Assembly: GCF_014639795.1 (NCBI RefSeq)
Contig: NZ_BMGC01000002.1
Span: 40,167 to 104,166, forward strand
DNA: 64,000 nucleotides
Source of the DNA: Gordonia jinhuaensis
GTDB taxonomy: Bacteria > Actinomycetota > Actinomycetes > Mycobacteriales > Mycobacteriaceae
Direction of reading: 5' to 3'
Made by a program: the position numbers and the translations under genes. The first letter of the stretch is position 1, and the number at the start of each line of letters is the position of its first letter. The notes below the pieces were generated by a model. It ran no database searches and had not been told where the DNA came from. It saw only the letters and a program-made list of their open reading frames with translations. Below are positions 57,423-64,000 of this stretch, one piece after another.

Positions 57423-58187
57423 CTACAGCAGCACCGCGATGAGGGTCAGCGCCAGCACGATCTCCACCAGTGCCCCGAGTACGTCGCCGTTGATGCCGCC
57501 GAAGCGTCGGGCGCAGTGTGCGGAGAACGCCCAGGCGACCACCGCGGCGACCACCGTGATGCTCACACCGCGCCACCACTGATCGGCGTCGACCGGTGCG
57601 CCCGCGATCGCGAGCACCAGCAACCACCACAGGATCGACCAGCGCTGGGTTCCGGCGACGAGTTCGCCGAACCGGGTCCCCGGCGCCGCCCGCAGCTGCC
57701 GACGGCAGGCGATCACCGGTGCGTACCGGCTGAGCAGAACCGCGAACCAGACCGCGTACCAGCGGTGCTCGTCGGCCAGGACACCGATGCCGACGGCGTC
57801 GATACCGAGCAGCACCACCACGGTCACGATCGCGAACGGCCCTGACGAGCCTGAGTGCATGACCTTGGTCGCGCGCTCGGGATCACCATAGCTGCCCAGT
57901 CCGTCTGCGGTGTCGGCGAGACCGTCGATGTGCATGCCGCGGGTGGCCAGTGCCAGCACACCCACCACGATGAGTCCGATCATCAGCCCGGGCAGCGCGG
58001 TCATCGACAACAGTGCGGCCGCCGCGGCCGCGAGCAGACCGAGAACCGCACCCACCACCGGTGCGCAGGCGATCACGCGGCGCCCGTCGTCGCCGGTGAT
58101 GGGCTCGGCCGGCGATCCGACCGGCGCGACCGTCAGCCAGCTCATCGCCATGTGCACGCCGCGCGCGGCGTGGGAAAGGGCACTCAC
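57423..58187 (-). CDS. cobS: Adenosylcobinamide-GDP ribazoletransferase
   Basis: 254 residues, a polytopic membrane protein with about six to seven hydrophobic segments. The family motif GMHIDGLADTADGLGSYGDPERATKVMHS carries the acidic catalytic residues (quoted in part by position near residues 88-118). Joins alpha-ribazole to adenosylcobinamide-GDP to finish cobalamin. It follows the cobU-cobT gene on the same strand with a 20-bp gap. Confidence 0.96.
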   Translation of the reverse strand: MSALSHAARGVHMAMSWLTVAPVGSPAEPITGDDGRRVIACAPVVGAVLGLLAAAAAALLSMTALPGLMIGLIVVGVLALATRGMHIDGLADTADGLGSYGDPERATKVMHSGSSGPFAIVTVVVLLGIDAVGIGVLADEHRWYAVWFAVLLSRYAPVIACRRQLRAAPGTRFGELVAGTQRWSILWWLLVLAIAGAPVDADQWWRGVSITVVAAVVAWAFSAHCARRFGGINGDVLGALVEIVLALTLIAVLL

Positions 58188-58207
58188 CGGGCCGGTGTGA
58201 GTCGGGG

Positions 58208-60115
58208 TCAGCGCGCTGCTGCGGCGGCGTCGCTGTGGGCGCCGGTGTCGGTGCCCTCGGTGTCGGTGCCCTCGGTGTCGGAGTCGCCGATCTCGCCAGG
58301 CCCGTCAGCGGTGGACACCCCCGCGTCGGCGAAGGTCGCCATCGACTCCAGCGTCGCGAGTGCCGACTGCACCACCGGCAACGCCGTGAGGGCGCCGGTG
58401 CCCTCGCCGAGCCGCATGTCCAGGCGCAGGACGGGAGTGAGGTCGAGCCAGCTGAGTGCGATCGGGTGCGCGGGCTCGTGCGACTCGTGTCCGGCGATCC
58501 ACCACGAGCGTGCGCCCGGGGCCATCCGGTCGGCGACCAGTGCTGCAGCCGTCACCACCACGCCGTCGAGGATCACCGGGGTCCGGCGTACGGCGGCCTG
58601 CGCGAGGAATCCCGCCATGGCGGCGATGTCGGCGCCGGCGACGGTGGCCAGCAGTCGCGGCGGATCGAAGCGGTGATATTTCGCCCGCCACATGCCGTCG
58701 CGGATCGCCGCGGTCTTGCGCATCCAGCCCGCATCGTCGATACCGGTCCCGCGACCGACCACCACCACCGGCTCGGTGGAGGTGAGCGTGCCGATGATCA
58801 CCGCGGCCGCGGTCGTGTTGCCGATACCCAGGTCGCCGGCGATGAGCAGGTCGGCGCCACGATCGACCTGCTCATCGGCGATCGCACGACCGGCGGCGAT
58901 CGCCGCGGCCGCCTCCTGCTCGGTGAGTGAATCGGTGTTGCGCAGGTCCCCGCTCGACCGGCGCACCTTGAACCGCGAGATCGACGGGTCGGTGTCGGCG
59001 TCGATGGCGAGATCTTCCAGCCGCACCCGGGCACCGGCGCGCGCGGCCAGCACGTTGACCGCGGCACCGCCGGAGATGATGTTGGCGGCCATCTGCACGG
59101 TCACCTCGGGCGGATACGCCGAGACACCGTTCGCGGCGACACCGTGATCGCCGGCGAAGACCACCACCACCGGGTCGACGAACGGGTGGGCGCTCGCACG
59201 GTCCTGACAGCCCGCGGCCCACACGGCGATGTCTTCGAGGCGGCCCAGCGACCCAGCCGGCTTGGTGAGCGTGAGCTCACGGGCCTTCGCGGCCTCGATG
59301 CGCTCGTAGGAGGGCGGTGTGACGTCGGGGAAGTCGGCTGCCGACTCCAGGGTGAGATCACCGCGGACGGGGTCACCGGCGGCGGAGGTCTCGACGTCGG
59401 GGATCGCTGTCGCCGCGGCCGGTACCGGGGCGGTCAGGCCCGCGGTCACGATGTCCTCGGCGACGATCTCCTCGGCGGCGACGGTGTGTTCATCGTCGGT
59501 GGCCGCGGGGGTCACCGGATCGGCGGCGCGGAGCTTCTCGTCGGTGCTGGTGTCGGTGTCGGTGCCGGTGTCGGTGCCGGTGCCGGTGATGTCAGTCCCG
59601 GTGATGTCGAGGACCTTGCCCGCGACGACGAACAGCACGCGGTCACAGACCGCCGCCACCGCGCGGTTGACCGATCCCAGGTCGTCCTGGAACCTGCGTC
59701 CGGCAGCAGTGGGGGCGACCACCGTCAGCCCCACCTCCGGGCTCACGAGCACCACGTCGCCGTCGGCCGATGCGACCGCCTCGGTCAGTGCCGAGATCTT
59801 CTCCTGCAGGTCCACCGACTCGTCATCCCAGCCGCCGGCGGCGTCGAGCTGCCCGCTGACCCAGTTACCCAGGTCGTCGACCAGGGTCGCCGGTGCCGGG
59901 GTGGCCAGTACCTCGGGCAGGTCGATGCTCTCCACCGTCGTCCAGCCGGCGGGCCGACGGTCGCGATGGCGGGTCACGCGTTCGCGGAACTGTGGATCGA
60001 GGCCGGCCGTCTGCACGGCAGTGGCCACATATCGGACCGAATCGTGCTGGGAGACGAGCTGTTCGGCGATCTCCGACTTACCGGAGCGAATCCCGCCGAG
60101 TACGAGTGTGCGCAT
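58208..60115 (-). CDS. Fused CobU-CobT: adenosylcobinamide kinase/guanylyltransferase plus nicotinate-nucleotide-DMB phosphoribosyltransferase
   Basis: 635 residues. N-terminal CobU domain (about 1-175): P-loop [16 protein letters not shown], the guanylylation region [12 protein letters not shown] and [10 protein letters not shown]. Linker (about 175-265): Thr/Gly/Asp repeats and an Ala/Glu-rich stretch. C-terminal CobT domain (about 265-605): [47 protein letters not shown] and [15 protein letters not shown] with the catalytic Glu. The C-terminal tail is again acidic repeats ([13 protein letters not shown]). ATG 60115 chosen; an in-frame TTG at 60124 is possible. In M. tuberculosis cobU and cobT are separate genes. 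With cobS it provides the whole nucleotide-loop assembly. Confidence 0.95.
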   Translation of the reverse strand: MRTLVLGGIRSGKSEIAEQLVSQHDSVRYVATAVQTAGLDPQFRERVTRHRDRRPAGWTTVESIDLPEVLATPAPATLVDDLGNWVSGQLDAAGGWDDESVDLQEKISALTEAVASADGDVVLVSPEVGLTVVAPTAAGRRFQDDLGSVNRAVAAVCDRVLFVVAGKVLDITGTDITGTGTDTGTDTDTSTDEKLRAADPVTPAATDDEHTVAAEEIVAEDIVTAGLTAPVPAAATAIPDVETSAAGDPVRGDLTLESAADFPDVTPPSYERIEAAKARELTLTKPAGSLGRLEDIAVWAAGCQDRASAHPFVDPVVVVFAGDHGVAANGVSAYPPEVTVQMAANIISGGAAVNVLAARAGARVRLEDLAIDADTDPSISRFKVRRSSGDLRNTDSLTEQEAAAAIAAGRAIADEQVDRGADLLIAGDLGIGNTTAAAVIIGTLTSTEPVVVVGRGTGIDDAGWMRKTAAIRDGMWRAKYHRFDPPRLLATVAGADIAAMAGFLAQAAVRRTPVILDGVVVTAAALVADRMAPGARSWWIAGHESHEPAHPIALSWLDLTPVLRLDMRLGEGTGALTALPVVQSALATLESMATFADAGVSTADGPGEIGDSDTEGTDTEGTDTGAHSDAAAAAR

Positions 60116-60127
60116 GGGTGTCAATTC

Positions 60128-60805
60128 CTAGACGGCGTCGCCGGGGGAGACCTGCGGGCGCGGGGCGCGCATCCGACGCAGCATCATCGCGCGGTTGAAG
60201 GCGTACCAGCCGAGTTTGAAGCCGCCGTCGGTGGAGTCGGGGAACCGCTCGCGGACACGCTTGTTCACCATGCGTCCCAGGATCACGCCGTCGATGGCCA
60301 GGAAGATCGCGAATACGAGCATCACCACCGTCGCGTACTGCGCGATCGACGGTACGAACATGATCAGGATCAGCACGATGGCCATCGGGATGAAGAGTCC
60401 GGCGAGATTGCGGCGCGAATCGACGAGGTCGCGGACGTAGCGACGCACCGGCCCCTGGTCGCGCGGCATGAGGTATTTCTCCTCGCCGGCCATCATCCGC
60501 TCGCGCTGATCGGCACGCTGGTTGCGGCGCTCGTTGCTGAGTTCGCGCTTCTCCTGCTTGCTCATCGTGGAGCGCCGCTCCTTGCGACGCGCGCGTGCCT
60601 CGGCGCGCGTCTGCGGTGCGGGCGCGACCGGACCGCGCCGCTTGCGCTCGGCGTCGCGTCGCTTCGGGGTCGGACGGCCTTTGCCCTCGGTGTATGCGCG
60701 AGACGACCCGCTGGTCGGATCGTCGACGTCCACGTCGGTCTCACTCGTGTCGTCGGTCTGGACCGCCGGGCCGTCCGTCTCGACCTTTGTCCAAGGCATC
60801 TTCAC
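60128..60805 (-). CDS. DUF3043 family membrane protein
   Basis: 225 residues. A long charged N-terminus (residues 1-125, Arg/Glu-rich) precedes two adjacent hydrophobic segments (NLAGLFIPMAIVLILIMFV and YATVVMLVFAIFLAIDGVIL) and a short basic tail with FKLGWYAFNRAMMLRRMR. Homologue of Rv2206. GTG 60805 is chosen because TACCCT (60813-60818, minus strand) ends 7 nt upstream; ATG 60799 is an alternative. Function unknown. Confidence 0.88.
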   Translation of the reverse strand: MKMPWTKVETDGPAVQTDDTSETDVDVDDPTSGSSRAYTEGKGRPTPKRRDAERKRRGPVAPAPQTRAEARARRKERRSTMSKQEKRELSNERRNQRADQRERMMAGEEKYLMPRDQGPVRRYVRDLVDSRRNLAGLFIPMAIVLILIMFVPSIAQYATVVMLVFAIFLAIDGVILGRMVNKRVRERFPDSTDGGFKLGWYAFNRAMMLRRMRAPRPQVSPGDAV

Positions 60806-60919
60806 GCTTCACAGGGTATTGGATCCGGACATCCGCGCGACCCGCAGGGACGCCAAGCCGACGCTCACACCCGCTCGTCCCACCCGGTGGGCGTCGCCTG
60901 TTCTCCCTATACTCCGGCC

Positions 60920-62014
60920 ATGGATTCCGGTGCTCAGGGCCGTGCGAAGCGAATCGTCGTCGCCCCGGACTCGTTCGGCGACACCCTCACCGCGGTCGAG
61001 GCCGCCGCGGCCATCACAGCGGGCTGGACACGGTCGCGGCCGGACGACGAGATGATCTGCATACCCCAATCCGATGGTGGGCCGGGCTTCGTCGAGGTGC
61101 TGGCCAGCCGTTTCGGTGAGGTGGTCACCGAAACGGTCTCCGGCCCGCTGGGTGCGGCGGTCAGCGCCTCCTGGCTGCTCGATGAGCGCGACGGTGCGAT
61201 GACCGGCTACATCGAATGCGCCTCGGCCTGCGGTCTGCACCAACTCGGCGGCGCGCCGACGCCGGTCACCGCATGGACCGCCTCGACCGTGGGGGTCGGC
61301 AGTCTCGTCGCCGCGGCACTCGCGCGGGGATGTTCCACGATCGTGGTCGGACTCGGCGGCAGCGCGACCACCGACGGCGGCCGTGGGCTCACCGAGGCGT
61401 TCGGTGGACTGGCCAGTGCCCTGGCGCGACTCGAGGGAGTCCGGCTGGTGGCCGCGAGCGATGTCGAGAACCCGCTGCTCGGGCCCGACGGTGCCGCCGC
61501 GGTGTTCGGGCCGCAGAAGGGGGCCGACGCGGCGACGGTGGCACGACTCGAGGAGCGGCTGGCGCTCTGGGCCGACGAGCTGCGCGCCGCCACCGGTCGT
61601 GATGTCGCCGGTCTGGCGGGTGCGGGTGCTGCCGGCGGTCTCGGTGCGGTGTTGCTCGCACTCGGCGGGCAGCGGATCGCCGGGGCGGCGATCGTCGCCG
61701 AGGCCACCGGACAGGACGAGGTGCTGGCTTCTGCCGACCTCGTCATCACCGGCGAGGGCAAGTTCGATCACCAGACCCTGCAGGGCAAGGTGGTCGCGGC
61801 GCTCACCCGATCGGCCGCGGCCAGTGGCGTCCCGACGATGGTGTTCGCCGGTCAGGTGGCGCTGACGCCGGCGCAGTACACCGCCGCTGGCATCGGCTCC
61901 GCGCATTCGATCGTCGACCACGCCGGGTCGGTGCAGGTGGCGATGGATGATGCCCGAGCGCAGCTCACCGGTCTCGCCGCGCAGGTCGCCGCCACATGGG
62001 GCCCGGTGTCCTGA
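60920..62014 (+). CDS. Glycerate kinase (GckA/GarK family)
   Basis: 364 residues. IVVAPDSFGDTLTAVEAAAAI, PQSDGGPGFVEVL, VGLGGSATTDGGRGL and VITGEGKFDHQTLQGK are the family signatures. Phosphorylates glycerate with ATP, feeding lower glycolysis. TATACT (60908-60913) lies exactly 6 nt before ATG 60920, so a leaderless start is strongly suggested. Divergent from the DUF3043 gene. Confidence 0.94.
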   Translation: MDSGAQGRAKRIVVAPDSFGDTLTAVEAAAAITAGWTRSRPDDEMICIPQSDGGPGFVEVLASRFGEVVTETVSGPLGAAVSASWLLDERDGAMTGYIECASACGLHQLGGAPTPVTAWTASTVGVGSLVAAALARGCSTIVVGLGGSATTDGGRGLTEAFGGLASALARLEGVRLVAASDVENPLLGPDGAAAVFGPQKGADAATVARLEERLALWADELRAATGRDVAGLAGAGAAGGLGAVLLALGGQRIAGAAIVAEATGQDEVLASADLVITGEGKFDHQTLQGKVVAALTRSAAASGVPTMVFAGQVALTPAQYTAAGIGSAHSIVDHAGSVQVAMDDARAQLTGLAAQVAATWGPVS

Positions 62015-62255
62015 CGCGGCCGACCCTGATTCTCCTGGTCGGCCGCGAACTCCCGGCCTGCTCAGCACTTGGGCGGTGAGGCGATGCCCGGGTGGCTCGG
62101 CGGGCAACGCCGGACACGGCGGCGGGAATACCGGTTTGAGGAGTACCGTTGAGCCGTAGACACACCGGGGTTCGGCGTGCGATGTCGCGAAGACCGATTC
62201 GATCGGGGACATCGGTGGAGGTCCGGACCGTTGTCGAGGCACTCGAGGAGATTTC

Positions 62256-62609
62256 ATGACCGTGCAGAACGAAACCACCACGACCACCGGCGTGGTTCTC
62301 ACCGATGCAGCCGCAGGCAAGGCCAAGGCGCTGCTCGACCAGGAGGGTCGCGACGATCTCGCTCTGCGTATCGCCGTTCAGCCCGGCGGCTGCGCCGGAC
62401 TCCGTTACCAGCTGTTCTTCGACGATCGCAGCCTCGACGGCGACATCAACCAGGACTTCTCCGGGGTCAAGCTCGCCGTTGATCGCATGAGTGCGCCGTA
62501 CCTGCAGGGCGCGACGATCGACTTCGTCGACACCATCGAGAAGCAGGGCTTCACGATCGACAACCCGAACGCCACGGGCAGCTGCGCCTGCGGCGATTCG
62601 TTCAACTGA
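62256..62609 (+). CDS. HesB/IscA-type iron-sulfur cluster assembly protein (ErpA-like)
   Basis: 117 residues with the three cluster-ligand cysteines in GGCAGLRYQ and the C-terminal SCACGDSFN. Carries Fe-S clusters to apoproteins; LipA and other Fe-S enzymes in the window are possible clients. GAGGAG (62245-62250) precedes the ATG by 5 nt. Homologue of Rv2204c. The 241 bp upstream contain no gene I can support. Confidence 0.95.
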   Translation: MTVQNETTTTTGVVLTDAAAGKAKALLDQEGRDDLALRIAVQPGGCAGLRYQLFFDDRSLDGDINQDFSGVKLAVDRMSAPYLQGATIDFVDTIEKQGFTIDNPNATGSCACGDSFN

Positions 62610-62675
62610 TCACCACCCGCGACCTGATCGGCTCATGGCCGGTCGACGTCGGTAGGTGATTGCCGAACTACGCAC

Positions 62676-62709
62676 CGAGAGCCACATCCGCCTGCGGATG
62701 TGGCTCTCG
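62676..62709 (+). terminator. Perfect 15-bp hairpin after the HesB/IscA gene
   Basis: CGAGAGCCACATCCG (62676-62690), loop CCTG, CGGATGTGGCTCTCG (62695-62709). It follows the stop by ~66 bp and is succeeded by TGCTGT rather than a T-tract. Confidence 0.8.
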
Positions 62710-62798
62710 TGCTGTCTGGGCCCGTGGCGAGCAGGCCAGGGGAGCTGGTTGCCGGCATTCGTCGTCACGGTAGCGTCAGGATGAACGAGGCAAGGTGA

Positions 62799-63794
<996 letters not shown>

Positions 63795-63850
63795 GGCGAG
63801 GCCGATCGGTCGGTCAGCGGGCATCCCGCCCGCATGGGATCCGGACGGGG

Positions 63851-64000
63851 CTAGTTGTACTGACCCGGCAGGTTGGTTAAGCGAGTGATGGGTGGTTTGT
63901 TCCTGCAGGCGGTGTGGGGTCGGTGGTGATTGTATTCGTGAACCCAGGCGGTGAGGGCGGCTCGTCGTTGAGCCTCGCAAGTGTAGGCGCGGGCGTAGCC
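63851..64000 (-). mobile_element. IS481-family transposase, C-terminal end (cut by the window edge)
   Basis: The minus strand reads as 49 residues ending in TAG at 63851, including ARAYTCEAQRRAALTAW, VHEYNHHRPHTA, and PPITRLTNLPGQYN. This is the rve-domain C-terminus of IS481-type transposases (the 'YNxxRPHxA' motif and the tail before the stop). The rest of the element lies beyond 64000. It inserts after adoK, where mycobacteria have asnB/ctaC. I could not identify its terminal inverted repeat; it should lie in 63795-63850. Confidence 0.88.

Noticed and set aside
59144..60919. Long upstream extension of the glycerate kinase frame, antisense to cobU-cobT
   Set aside because: The extension is the complement of the CobU-CobT fusion. 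The kinase family starts near ATG 60920, which has a perfectly placed TATACT.

Overview
This 64 kb window is GC-rich, densely coded chromosomal DNA from a mycolic-acid-producing actinobacterium. Gene content, gene order, an antigen-85-like esterase and protein sequences fit Gordonia or a close relative; the genus is an inference. From memory of the Mycobacterium tuberculosis genome, about thirty genes follow the Rv2242 to Rv2202c block: pucR-like regulator, aceE, DUF3052, ahpE, cobD, SURF1, ptpA/ptkA, Nif3, zinc-ribbon protein, phosphatase, rnpB, CYTH-CHAD protein, panB, esterase, glnA2, glnE, glnA1, RDD, DUF4191, lipA, lipB, epimerase, dlaT, pepB, gcvT, ilvE, cobS, cobT, DUF3043, glycerate kinase, HesB/IscA protein and adenosine kinase.

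Layout. 1-6.1 kb: partial PucR-type regulator, aceE, a secreted or lipoprotein-like hypothetical, DUF3052 plus AhpE, and tRNA-Val(TAC). 6.1-19.9 kb is an accessory stretch absent from the reference order I recall: a small Cys-rich orphan, a MacB/FtsX-type ABC pair divergent from a sensor kinase/response regulator pair, a secreted HNH nuclease with an Excalibur tail, an aldo/keto reductase, a catalase, a SWIM-SNF2 helicase, a small hypothetical and a spermidine-synthase-like protein. 20-28.4 kb: cobD, SURF1-like, a metallopeptidase, ptkA-ptpA, Nif3, a zinc-ribbon coiled-coil protein, a phosphatase lacking its usual RNase H half, and an Ag85-like esterase. rnpB is at 28.5 kb. 29-39.7 kb: CYTH-CHAD, proline iminopeptidase, panB, lipoprotein esterase, glnA2, glnE and an EEP-family protein. 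39.8-45.1 kb is a second accessory insert: an Opu-type compatible-solute ABC operon and a MarR/VOC divergent pair. 45.2-63.8 kb: glnA1, RDD, DUF4191, lipA-lipB-epimerase-dlaT, pepB, gcvT, ilvE, cobS, a cobU-cobT fusion, DUF3043, glycerate kinase, HesB and adoK. The right edge cuts into an IS481-family transposase.

Functional links: (i) aceE and dlaT encode two pyruvate dehydrogenase components, and lipB/lipA make the lipoyl group DlaT needs. (ii) glnA1, glnA2 and glnE form the nitrogen assimilation core; the glnA1 upstream region carries four 5-bp boxes at exact 11-bp phasing that match a GlnR operator, and glnA2 has a weaker copy. (iii) cobD, cobS and cobU-cobT are late cobalamin assembly genes. 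(iv) ptkA overlaps ptpA, and PtpA keeps the tandem tyrosines its kinase modifies in M. tuberculosis.

At least twelve genes have a TANNNT -10-like hexamer ending 6-7 nt before the start codon, the signature of leaderless transcripts. No CRISPR array, prophage or recognisable defence system was found. The most unusual items are the lost RNase H domain, the CobU-CobT fusion, the GlnR-box arrays, a perfect MarR operator beside a leaderless marR, and a MarR tail built from 18-bp repeats.
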